Shown here one piece after another: positions 35,746 through 47,489 of a DNA stretch of 64,000 nt. This DNA comes from Theristus sp. LFF4_11 (taxonomy: Eukaryota; Nematoda; Chromadorea; Monhysterida; Xyalidae). Below the pieces are notes generated by a model. It was given only the letters and a program-made list of their open reading frames with translations. It had not been told where the DNA came from and ran no database searches. Made by a program: the position numbers and the translations under genes. Every line of letters begins with the position of its first letter. The stretch's first letter is position 1. The DNA lies in NCBI GenBank assembly GCA_030248135.1, contig JASANC010005448.1, positions 48,727 to 112,726 on the forward strand, given 5' to 3'.

Positions 35746-38700
35746 GATCGTGTCGAGACAACTTATAGATATTGAAGTCATAGTCGATCTGTCGGTAAGC
35801 TTTGTGGTACTGAATAGCAAATACGTTTTTTACAGCACGCTTTCGTACTGGCTTGCCATTCATTTTTTGTTCATGCTCTAACCGCGCTTTCAAACAACTG
35901 AAAAAGTATGTTAAACAAAAAAATATTTGTGTCGGATCGAATGGGAATGTATCTTACGCCCACAAAAACCGGCTTACTTTGATTTTTGTTGGGAGAATGA
36001 ATGCAGTCAGTGTTGAATTTTCTTTGTTTGCTGTTGCTTGAAGAATGAGTCAACGGATGGTTTGCGTTTTTTAGCAACAACTAAGAACGTTAGACTAAAA
36101 AGCAAACTGATTGCCAGCAACGCCAATTTGCACTCTTAGATTGTTCCTCTAAACTCTGCACCACACTTTTGACCTCAAGTAAATAAATCTATCATAAATA
36201 ACCGGAGCTGCAGTAAAACGAGTCAAAAAAACAACAAGATGATTGGCGTATATTTGCTTTGATTTAGACTCCTTTGACTTAATGGTGGATGATACACTCA
36301 AGTTCCTCACTCACTGACAGAATTAGCAAGGAAACCGCAAACATAAAGTAGTGTGCATTGGACATGCCTGGTGTGTTCGGCTTCGGCTTTTTTGTTTATA
36401 TTTATTATCGAGCGATTGGCTTTATCTGGTTTGTTAAATCGCAGCAAACGCTAAAATGCTTTATATGTAGAACGTCTGTTCGTCCAGACTTCGACGATCG
36501 TTTCCTTTCGTTAGTTACCATATAGCTCAGCTGTTTTGTGACGGAGTTCAGTTTGCTGAGTGTTTTTGGTTTCATTTATCAACTTTCCCCCGTGATATTG
36601 TTTTGGGACAGCATATTTTTATACTCAAAGCTTGCGCAGGTTTTCATTTGATTTCAGCAGATCCACTATTCTCCTCTTTAATATTCATTGTATTTTGTTG
36701 CTTCTGTTTTTTGTTGTTTTTCTGCTAATTGCTTTGAAATGCTGAGTGGAATGTTCCTCCAAAAGCAAACAAACCACATTCTCGTCGGACACGGTCCAGT
36801 AAACACACCAAACGGCTGAGAACGACACAACTTTTTAGAATAATAACAACATTTACTTGTTTGTATAAGTGGTCACTCTCGTTCATTCATTGCGGCTTTG
36901 GTGTTCCTGTTCTATTCCTGTTTCTGCATTCTTCACGAGTAGTATTTACTTTCTTCTATATGTAATTCCACTTAATATTGTGTTTTTGTTTTTCCGTTGA
37001 TTCAGAACAGAGAATCACATTTTGGAAGAGTAAAATTTCCTAAGTTTACAGTTTTTCTGCTGTGATAAAGAGAAATTATCTACTTTTTTGTTGTGTGTGC
37101 ATACGCTTAAAAACCATAAATCAATTGAATGCGAATGAGAAAAACCAAAATATTCATTCAACCGAAGCGTTGAGAGCGTGTTTCGCCATTTGCTGCCTGT
37201 GAAAGTTATTTCGTTCTGAACTTTTCAAAATGATTTATACCAATTGTTTGATATTCATCAAAATGCCATAATTTATTCACAAAAACTAAATTATTTTCAA
37301 GGTGTGTTCGCACTGTTTTTTTTTCAGCGCAGGTTTTTTGTTTAACAAAACGTACATATTAGTCCATGGAAAACGGCAGAAAAAATGCTGCATTTTGATC
37401 CGGCTTTGACATTGTGATGGGAATGATTTGCATTTTTGTGTTTTCAAGGACTCATTCATTGCGAGCATCTATCTGATCAACGTGATGATAGGTTGTCAGT
37501 TTCGTTCGATGTTTGTGTCGTTCACACTCTTGCTAGAAATTCGAAAAATTGCGGGCTCATGCTATCCAGTTCATGCGAAGGTTTGTTTAAAATGTAGCAC
37601 GCTGATTGGCTGCCTCATGCTGGTGTACGACCAGTCAACGTACGCCGATCTCAAGTCAGCTGGTTGCATGCAAAAACGTGTTCAACTATCAATCATTCTG
37701 CCATATACAGAATGCGACAGAAGAGCGCAGTGAGCGAACGAAATGCTTGTCTCTTCTTATGCCGACAGTACTGGTAAAAGTTTTTTCTTACCTGTTTTTT
37801 TTTTGTTTTTCTGTTCTTTCTGTCTGTCTCCCAGGGTTATATGCAACCATTGCCCTTGACTGTGTTGCTTTTTTGAACAAACGAAATGGTTTTTCATAAT
37901 GAACGCAACATTTTTCTGCTCACACATCGTAGCTTTCTCCCGTTAATTTTTTATTGTTCGTTTTATTGTCAGTTTTTCAACGTCAAAAATAGTAATTTGC
38001 ATTCTATTATTTTGCTGTTTTGTTCTGCGGGGTGTCGTCTCTCTTTGTCTCGTGAATCTGTATTACGCCATAATCATAGACGAGCAAAAAAATCAAAATA
38101 ATATTTTATATTCTGTTCATTTCCTTCACAGCTTTTCTTTCACTTCGCATTTTGTTTCGCGCAGATCAAATACGTCCTGTTTTCAATTTTCATTGTTCCT
38201 CATGTCTGTTCAACGGCTTTGTGACTGAAATCATTCTTGTATAAAGATCCCTGGAGAGTTGAAATAATCTGTTCGAAAAATCGTCCTGAATCCAGTATCA
38301 CACTGTCGCGCTTCTTAGCAGTTTACAGGTATAATTGCGCAAAGTGTTCACGTTTTTTTCAGATTTGATTTTTTTCTATTGCCAAGAAAATAAGAAAAAG
38401 GAACAGCTAATCAGCGAATCATGTTTTCATTAACCGATAACCGTGACAGCGGTGACAACTTTCACATTGGCTCTGCATCAATTCTGGCTTCTGCTGATAA
38501 AGTTACACCATTCGCGTGGAGATCGACTTGTTTACAAGAAGGTTAGATGATGTTTGTTTTCACAGTCGGCAACACAGAAAGTATGCAAAGCTTTCTTTAA
38601 AAGGTTGTACAGGAACGCTGATTGGCTGCTTCATTCTGAGTGGATCAATCAGCATACGCACAGCGGAAATTTAGCCAATCAATGGCTGAGCTTGTTTGTT

Positions 38701-39437
38701 GGATACGTTTTACGATGTTCTGTTTGTTTTCTTACACGAACTTCATGTATGTATGTCTTCCTAAAACACTAGCTGGAAATTGAAACCTAAAATTGTTGAA
38801 AGCGAGAGCACACTGGTTGCTATTGTGTCGTTTTGTTTTAGTTCCACTTTATCAAAAAAAATTTTGTCATCCACAAGCTGATTGGCTGCGTTTGGTTTGG
38901 GCTGTGTGATTGGTGTGGGTGTGCCTTGACACCACTTACGTGAATCTCTGTGCTAGGTTTGAAGTTTTGAATATAGCAGTTGCTTTTCATGTGTTTGACT
39001 GTTTTCTGGTGAACTTTAAACGCAAAGCATTGTATTCCTTGTATTATCAATTTTGTTGGCCAGGAAAAGGCAACTTTACAGTTTCTAAAATGAGTCATGA
39101 GCAAACAAAGATTAGCTGGCTCCAACCAGTGGTTATTTGTAGACGTTTACCAACATAACGCATAAACACGCGGCATAACTTTCTTATGAGTAAGCTAAAA
39201 TGGTTTGCTTGAATCACAGTGTAGAGCACACAACATAATACAACAACATTTGCGGTAAATGTTTTTGATTGTCGTCTTTTCCATTTTGACACCACCAAAT
39301 TGGTGCCGCAAATTCAGAAATAAACTCCAAAAGTCAACAATTCATTTTCAACGTTTCATTTGTGTACAGTCAAAATTACAGCAAAAACCACAGCTGACGA
39401 GCTTGTTCTGAACGCTGCAATTGGAAGCAGCTTGGAC

Positions 39438-42400
39438 ATGGAAAATGAAACTAGCAGTACCGAGATCGGCCTGGCACAGAGACAACGAATGGCGTTTCTG
39501 CGGAACCGAAGTCAAAGTTCGCCGTTCGACGAGTTGAAGGACGCTGAATCGTCGCTTTATGATGTGCCCCGTGGTGCGGACAGTAAAGCGCATGACCCGG
39601 TTTTGGCAGAATTGGAACAACAGCCTTGGTTTGCCGGCAAAATCACGCGCGTGCAATCGGAAGCTAGCGTTCGAGAACCTGGAGAGTTTTTGGTGAGCTC
39701 CGAGTTTCATATTATCAACAATCAATCAATAATAACCAGTCAATATGGAACAGTTGCAAATGTACTGAATTGTAGAAATCAGTGTTCTGCAACCGAAACG
39801 AATTTCAGGTACGCGCCAGCATATCACATCCAGGCGAATATGTCCTAACCGTTCGGACGGCAGAGCGTGCGCTGCACTTTCAAATCAACCGTACTAAATC
39901 GGTTCAATACATCAAGAACAGTCTACTGAAGCACAGTAACACTTTGAACAACAATGGAAAAATGTCGCGCCGTGATCAGTTTCACTTTGAGGAGGAAAAA
40001 TTCGACAGTGTCGTCGATTTGATTGATTTTTATCGAGCGCATCAAAAGCCGATTACGGAACAATCACACTGTGTCATTGCGCAACCGATTTCAGCCAGCT
40101 CATTGGGGGCCAATCTCAGCAGCAGAGTTTTTTTGTCGTCTGATGACTGCCCGATTGCTGGCGAGATTGAGGCCAGTTATGCCGCGGTGAACTGCCGAAT
40201 TGCTGGAGGTAAAAACTTAAAAGTACAATGTTGTCATTTTTTTAATGTTCTGCGACTCAATGCGTTTGCAGACGTGGAATGAAACTAGTTTCTTTATGGG
40301 ACAATTCAAAACAGCCTAAGTGACCCGACCATCTGGAGGACTCGGATCACTTGACCAATTTTGAATTTCCGCGCCATGCATGAAACTGTTTACCTGTGTT
40401 AAGTAAAACTAACCTAAAATGCAGTCAACACTGCTGAAAAAAATAATAAATACAGTATGACCGAATAACTAAGACAGTCCTTCTATTCTCTATCAAGGCG
40501 GGATCAGTCATATACCAGGGGTTGTCTTTTTCAAGAATGCCAAGATAATTCTCGTGCAAGGGAGAAAGAATGAACAGAAGAGCACGAAGAATCAATTAGT
40601 TTAAAAAACCGTCTCATTTGACACACAATTGGGTGCCTATTCAGAAGTCTCTGACACATGCTAAAGTGTAAAAAACCTTAGTATTGGAAATTTCTATTAT
40701 ACATTTTGACATCCTGTCAACGTACTGCATTGGAAGGCCAGCATGGTGCAGGCTAGCGCTAGACGCAACAATGAACTTCAGGCTCTGCATACGCAGGTGT
40801 TTTATCATTTCGCCAAGTTCAACCTTCAATAAACTTTCAGTGCTATCAAAAGCAAGTGCGAGCACCAGTAAACCATTGGCGCCGAATCGACCACTGCCAA
40901 AAGTGCCAATATTCAGCGCCAATGGCCAACTGTATTCGACGATGTCGCCGTTGGAGCGAAAAGTGCTGCTGAGTCAAGCGAGTAAACGTGCGTTGACACG
41001 TCGCTACGGCAGTGAGTCGCATTTGATCGGTGCTGCTGCTGCGGCGTTTCATTACGCTGACAAGGAGGATGGCGAGTGTACCTATGCGGTGCCGAAAGAT
41101 GGTACGTGTATAAAAAATCTTCAAGTTGGTGTCATGTTTGCTGGCGACTGATTTGGGCATCTTCACCAGGCGTGGTCTTCGTCTATTCTTTGTACCGTTC
41201 TCTGCTTCATTGTCTGCTGATAAATCATTCACAGTTGTGAAACGTTTTTTAGATTCCACTCCAACAGTCTCGAACTGTCGAAGCACTACAACGCTGCATA
41301 ACCATCTCATTTCTGCACCACCAAAGCCGCCACACCCGGTCGCTGTGCGATGCGACAACAGTAGCCGCACACTACCCTTTAAGACATCTCGATGGTCAGC
41401 GGAAGAGACTATGACTTACACCGACAGAGGAGGACCGAAAGAAGAAGAACAAAATGATGTGAGTGGCAGTAAAGTTCGAATGTTGAAAACATTTTCGTTG
41501 ATAAAAGCAAAATCACATCAGGATTTTTGTTTGTAAAAACAGTTTTTTTGATGATAACTTTTTTCAAACAAAAAAGGTTTAATTTCAGTACTGCGACATT
41601 GATTATGCCGAAATGGAAGATGGCGAGGATGAGAGCACTTTATACGCAGCAAGCAGCAGCGGTGTCTCGTCCTGTGGCTCTCTATCCGCTCGCCAACCGC
41701 CATCGCCACCCGCTCTGTCCAACCGAAGCATCGAACGCGACAGTGCCTGCGTGCCAGACATGACACCCCAATATGACCGACTGCAGACTCAGTTCATGTT
41801 AGCGTGTTGTGCAGTTTTTTTACTTTGAATGAGTTGTTAAGAGAGACGAGCATGAGTTGCAAAAAAATAACACTGTTACTGCTCCGTTGCCGTTTGGCGC
41901 CAGTCCCGTCACAATGCTGTATATCGCATCAAGGCTGTGTTGTTGACTGGTATTCCAGTTTCGTATATTGTATGTACGTACATTGATTTTTAAAGGCGTC
42001 ACCGTCTGCCGCCACCGCGTATTGCTCCAAAGCCGCTTCAACATTCAACAGCAACGAGACCGCTACCAACAAACAGCGACTCAAACTATGATTGTTCGGC
42101 ACACTTGAATGATCATTCAAAAACCTCGCACTATCAACATGAATGGCTTCCATCATCAATGGAGGGCCGACAGTCGCTGCCGGTCGCGCACAAACCGTTG
42201 ATACAAAAAACGGTCGACGTTTTGCTGCGTACCCCGGCCAGCACGATTGTTCAAAGTTTAACAAGAGAGGATTGTCGATTGATGCGTTGTTGTTCGGCGG
42301 GACGATTCGCCGACTGTTTGAAATCGGACGGAAAAACGTTGCGCGTTAGAATTTTAGACAGGTATATACATTTCATGAACAAGGAACACAAACACTTTTG

Positions 42401-43888
42401 TCTGCCAAAATCATGTCCGCTTGAACAATGTCAATAGTCAAGCCAATGTGATTTGGCCAACCACGTTGTCAGATTTCTATGTTTTTATCGCCGGTGTAAA
42501 ATACTAGCATTCTTGAGATCGTGTCTAAAGCAGAAAAATGAATCATGTTTTTTATAGGAATAGAACGAATGTTTTACGAATAATTACAGATCTGACATGA
42601 TCAGTGATTTTGTGAAAACAGCGCTTTTAATGACTGATTGCGAAATCGATTGCTGTCGTCTTTTGCATCTTTTTCTCGACGTTGCAACCGAACTGTTCAG
42701 CTTCGAAAATTTGTACTCGTTTGCAAGCGTCATGAAAGGACTGACGTCCACTCAGGTGAGTGCGCTTCCGTCTTAAGCAGGTTTATGTTTATTTGTTTCA
42801 CTGCTTGAAATCGAAAGTTTTCCACTATTTGTCAACCAACAAAAATACGGCTTTTTTGCAGGTTCAACAACTCCTGACCACTTTGAATCACGCAGGTCGA
42901 ATCGACCAATCTGCGTTAATGAGATTCAGCGAGAAATTGCGACCGGCTTATTATCAGTTAACCCACCGTTCAACTGTAACAAACGCAGGGTCAGACTTGG
43001 AAAAAAAGTGTGTCATTGACTCGAATGCATGCTTTCCATTCGTACAGCCAGTGCTTCAAATACTGCAGTCTGCTGACGAAGGTAGGACAGCATTATACAT
43101 GTGTTATAAGGGAAATGCTCATCTAAGACTACTTCAGTATCTAAGCATTACTCTTTTCTGCCATTAATTTTAAACTAAGAGGGCGTTATTAAAAATGTAA
43201 CTATCAGCAGGTCCAGTCAAAATCGTGATACCATAACCATCGCTTTTTTTTAATCTGGTGGATGCTTGACGAATAATTTTGTTCCTCAAAGCCAACGTTT
43301 GCAAAAGAGCGAAAATGAATTAAACTCACAGTACGATGACAGGTGCGAAATTATTCGCCATATCTCTCTGTTTTTCAGTCAGTTTCGTTTAATTGTTTTG
43401 AGTGTCGGCTTGGATGATGTGTGTTTACCGTGCACGTGCTACATGCAGTGCACATTCATCAATGTACAATGTAGATGGTATAATATTATTTTTCCCGGAG
43501 GCATTTTGATAACATTTGAATAGCAAACAACGTGACTTTCGTATGTTTAATGAATTCCTTTGTCCATTAAAAAGCAGACTGCTAACAAATAAGAACCCTT
43601 TCCGCAGGTTGCAACGTGATAGCGAAAGCCCTCGATGATTGGTCAAAAGACGTGCAGCCTCTCGTGGGCGCAATCCAACTCGCAAGACACTGGCTGAAAT
43701 TGCCACCGCGCGGCTGTCAAGGTGCAAGTTGTAAACAAACTATCAAATCGTCAAATGACTCTTGTAGTTCGGCAGATGTGATCTTGCAAAGTGATTTTTT
43801 ACCGTGGTTATTGTACGGCCATTATGCCTTGTCAAAATCGTCCATACGAACGAACGCGCTTGAAAGGGTGTTGCAAAAAAACACATAA
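39438..43888 (+). CDS. BCAR3/SH2D3 (NSP) family SH2 adaptor with GEF-like domain
   Basis: NSP proteins are cytoplasmic adaptors: an SH2 domain plus a catalytically inactive Cdc25/RasGEF-like domain that binds the FAT domain of CAS proteins. Exons: 39438-39692, 39809-40208, 40841-41101, 41253-41458, 41589-41797, 41996-42361, 42590-42755, 42862-43081, 43608-43888; 787 aa, phases 0,1,1,0,2,2,0,1. SH2 spans ~60-170: PWFAGKI, GEFL|VRASISHPGEYVLTV with phosphotyrosine-binding Arg87, HFQINRT, FDSVVDLIDFY, KPITEQS..VIAQPI. The middle is Pro/Ser-rich (RPLPKVP, APPKPPHP, RLPPPRIAPKP). The GEF-like domain spans ~490-740 (KTVDVLLRTPASTIVQSLTR, DVATELFSFENLYSFASVMK, EKLRPAYYQL). YDVP and YAVP motifs precede and follow the SH2. 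The ATG at 39438 is the first good Met; 5' exons may be missing. The acceptor at 41996 (tttttaaag) is weak but restores the phase. Confidence 0.88.
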
Positions 43889-45202
43889 ACTGATAAAAAC
43901 AGAACTCCGACTAGATCCGAGATCGTAAACAGCGGTGTCCGATTAACGTCATCAAAAAATATTGGCACGTAAAATATATGCTTGTTTTAAACCTGTCACT
44001 GTGTCCGCAGAACACGAGCATGCGTAACAGTATTGCAAAAAGAATGCATCGGGTTTGGTCAAAATCCTACGTTCTATTTGTGTTGTATTGTGCTTCCCAT
44101 AATTTTCTTGCGACACCGATTCTCCCGTTCGTGAGCTTTTTATTCTGCGAAGAAAGTGACAGGATTAAACAAACATAATATGTATCGGAAGTTCTTTTTA
44201 TCAGTATGAACTATGGAGTGATTGTGTATTCGCTTCATGATTTCTAGCTTGATGTTTTTTTAAAATCTTTTCTATCTTGAATTCACTGTGATGACAGTTG
44301 CCTCTGTTTCTAAAAATATCAGAAATCGCAAGTTAAACATAGTCACAGTGTAGCATTGTTGATGTTCGTCAACTACTTATTCTTGGGACTTCATCGTTAA
44401 ATACTTTAGCCGTTAATATAGTTAATATCGTTAAAGAATTATTTTTAAAACAATATTTTGCTCTGTGCCCGCTCATTTAGCAGCCATACATGTTCGTGCA
44501 TTGTTTTTATTACTGTGTTATTTCTGTTTTGCATAAAAAGACTAAAATAAATTCAACTAAAACCTTTTTAATCGGTTGCTTTTGGTTAGAGAAATTTGTT
44601 ATTCGCTAACCTTTGGTGATACATAAAGGTAATCAGCATATCCTTTTTTATCTTGCTTGCCAAAGTTAAAACGGCATTTCAGTGCAGGTTTAATTTTTTC
44701 GCCTTGTGTTTTAAAGAATATTTAAAATCCTGCATGAAAACTCATGTATCATAGCTGTTGCAAAACGACGCCACGTCGACAAGAACAGGAATTTGATGAT
44801 GTTTTTCTTTAATTACAGTTTCATGTAGGATGGTTGCTGGTAAGAAGGTACATGTACCTTTAATAACATGTTATTTATATCATGAATTCTATTAATCTTC
44901 AACTTTGGATTTTTTTCTATTTCTGGCCACTGAGTTTGACATGATTGTGGCTGGCACTGTACATTGCACATGCATACATGCATGTTTTGTATTGTTACAT
45001 GACTTATTATGTATCTCGTGCATAAACTATAACTTGGCTCTGTACCCCGCTTGCTGGTTTGGAACTCGTTTTGGCGCCCACAGGCGTCGAATAAAAATAA
45101 AGCAAAACAGAACAGAATTATAAGATTACATGTGATTATACTTCACTTTTCCGAAGCCTGATTGTATTCCCGACACATGATTGTATTGCATTGTGTATTA
45201 TG
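43889..45202. other. SH2 adaptor 3' flank
   Basis: AT-rich, no supported exon. AATAAA-containing strings near 44547 could serve as a polyadenylation signal. Confidence 0.4.
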
Positions 45203-46302
45203 TACAGGGTGAGCCAAAAAAGGTTCCAATTCTAAAATGCTCTCACTGGCTTGTGCTGAGGTGTTTCGAGCTGAAAATTGAAACACTATTAAAAAACATT
45301 TGGAGGTTTCTCTGACCCAATTTTTGTTACGGTATGTTGCCTCTATCACTCACTACAGCAGAATATCTGGAAAACCTGAAAAATCGACAAATGTTGTGAA
45401 AAGCAGATGGTTGATTTAGCTGTAACAAAGGGACCTCATGTTTTAACATTTGGAAAACAGTGTTAAAACACTTTGGGAGTTTTTTGTGATCAAAAATGTT
45501 TTGGTTTACACGTTTTTACAGTGTAATTTTCAAAAAAAATATCTATAGCAATTTTTGACGAAAAACAATGTTCATCGATAATCTCACTGTTTATCATTGC
45601 TCATAAACGGACTTCCGAACTGATGTATCGTCACGCGGGGTCAAATTGAATTTTGTACGAAATTGCCGAACCACTGTGGAAAAGTTATTCGCATGTTCCC
45701 ACCAATTGGCAGCCCAGACTCGCTGCTATGCCGTCCACTTAACCAGGATGGCAGCAAAGACTGAAAATGGTATTGCATCTTGCACTGCAGGCAGAAAACA
45801 ACTAGTCTGCTATGGTAACAACATCACAGTGGCAAATTGTGTGATTTAAAAAAAGGAAAAAAACAATTTGCCTCTGGAAAGATAAATTCGCATCTGTTCT
45901 GAGCAGAACCGCTCACGCACGCTCAGACTCGAAGTTAAACATCAGGGTAATCAAAGCCTGTTCAAATGCAATTCAGCAATCGGAATTTTCAAGCTACTGT
46001 ATATGCGTATTGCTTTTTCATCTTTTTTTGTGTTGTGAACACTCGGGTTGTCACCAACGTTCATCATTTGATTTTTATTACAGCTAAATCAACCCTCTGC
46101 ATTTTTGCAACATTTGTCGATTTTTCATTTTTTCTAGATATTTTGCGATAGTGAGTGACAGGGGCAACATACCGTGACAAAAATTTGGTCAGAAAAACCT
46201 CGAAATGTTTTCTAGTAGTGTTTCAATTTTCAGCGCGAAACACCTTAGCACAAGCAAGTGAGAGCATTTTAGAACTAGAACCTTTTTTTGGCTCACCCTG
46301 TA
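45203..46302. mobile_element. Non-autonomous transposon with ~220-bp inverted termini
   Basis: Begins TA-CAGGGTGAGCCAAAAAAGG and ends CCTTTTTTTGGCTCACCCTG-TA. The inverted arms stay alignable for about 220 bp: left 45205-45425, right ~46082-46300, through CGGTATGTTGCC, AATCGACAAATGTTG and GGTTGATTTAGCTGTAA. The middle ~650 bp contains no transposase frame. TA flanks point to a Tc1/mariner-related enzyme. Confidence 0.88.
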
Positions 46303-47065
46303 CAGTACACGACAATTCTAGTACAGGTAACCTATAATTAAAAGTTTTCCATTTCATCCACCGCGAATATGTAGATAAAGGTAGGAATAGAAACAACAGA
46401 AACGGACACTTCCGAAAAAATTTCCGGTCCAATGTAATTTTGTAGTATTCTTGCAATGCTTTTCTGAAAAAAATCAAAATCGTAACAACTAATTGTGCGT
46501 TGCAGTGACATGTTGAGGTACACTGCCTGCGTGCGTTCTGTTGTGTTCCTAGACCTTACTTGCGGTTCCTGTCCCCATGCCCAGTGTGTTTGCGAGTGGG
46601 CTCGTGTTAATGAACTTGAAATCCGAATAAAATTAAAAAAGACATTTTTAACGTCAGTTATTTTCAGTGGATGACTGCTAATGCCATATGGAGCAGAACA
46701 AGCCCCGAAAGCTAAGCCAACTGTTTGAGAGGGCGTCCGAAAATAACAACAACAACAAGCACACCGTTTCAGGGGCCAGTTTTATTGGGTCAACATAGTT
46801 GCTGGACGCTCAGTGTCATTTGAGTCAATGCACCTTTCATGCTGTATGAATATTGAACGTTTTGCGCAAGGCGGAAATCTGTTCAAACCAACGCACTTCA
46901 ATTTCACGTAAAATTCAATTTGTACACGCAACTCTTCTGGTTTTCCTTTGCCTGAAAAGCGCATTACTTCTACCTGAACAGTAGTTGTCTTAAAACTGCA
47001 TCATAAAGTGCTTGTGGCCTCTGTAATGTTGCGCAATAATCACAAATGAACACACCGGCGTCATA
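46303..47065. other. Intergenic
   Basis: No supported gene. A stretch near 46690-46760 (CCCGAAAGCTAAGCCAACTG, then a short AAC-triplet tail) is faintly reminiscent of a 5S rRNA-derived SINE, but too short to call. Confidence 0.35.
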
Positions 47066-47343
47066 TACGGTATGGCCGATTAAACATGGCAGCTTTTTTC
47101 AGGGTTCAAGGAGCGCGCGAATTTTGAATGTAAGAAAAAAGACGCTCAGAAATCAAATTGTGTGCCAAGTTTGACGCGTTTTTTTAACTAACGGATCATC
47201 CGCGCTATTCTGTTCATTCTTTTCCCGTTGCACACATGATTGGCAATTATGTTTGCATTTTTGAAAAAGACAACTCCTAGTCTGCGACGGATCCCGCCTT
47301 GATGAACTGCCTCCTTTATTCGGCCATACTGTACGATGCTGCA
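47066..47343. mobile_element. TA-flanked MITE (CGGTATGGCCG family), copy 1
   Basis: Ends TA-CGGTATGGCCGATTAAA and TTTATTCGGCCATACTG-TA. The interior (ATGGCAGCTTTTTTCAGGGT, GGAGCGCGCGAATTTTGAAT, GACAACTCCTAGTCTGCG) is shared with the copy at 51124-51391. It lies 147 bp upstream of the NIT-protein start codon. Confidence 0.92.
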
Positions 47344-47489
47344 GCACGCGTGTCGTCGTGTATGTGCGTACGTGTTTGTTTGTTTGTTGCGATGCAACTT
47401 TACTCTGCTGTAGAGTAGAAACCTTTCTAACGGTTCCAACCAAAAACTGAGAGCTGAGCCACAATAAAACTGGCGTCCCAGCGTCGAAT

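Larger units (their letters stand above)
30724..39437. other. Gene-poor AT-rich stretch
   Basis: Nearly 9 kb without a gene that I can confirm. It contains a partial TGACGTA-type MITE (~31849-31935), a Tc1-type MITE (35118-35745), an (ATAG)n microsatellite near 34561-34574 and scattered poly-T tracts. Two short stretches look exon-like: a mitochondrial-presequence-like start at 31586 (MALPRSLLIRFSTPIHVLVR) and 32533-32575 (PEYKLWTDDKYAR before a GTAAGA donor). They could not be joined into a model. 5' exons of the SH2 adaptor could lie in its last kilobases. Confidence 0.4.

Noticed and set aside
40641..41370. Minus-strand frames across the SH2 adaptor exons.
   Set aside because: Shadows of GC-rich coding exons of the plus-strand gene.
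45880..45960. 5S rRNA-like string (CAGACTCGAAGTTAAACATC).
   Set aside because: Too short and lies inside the interior of a transposon; no full 5S structure is visible.
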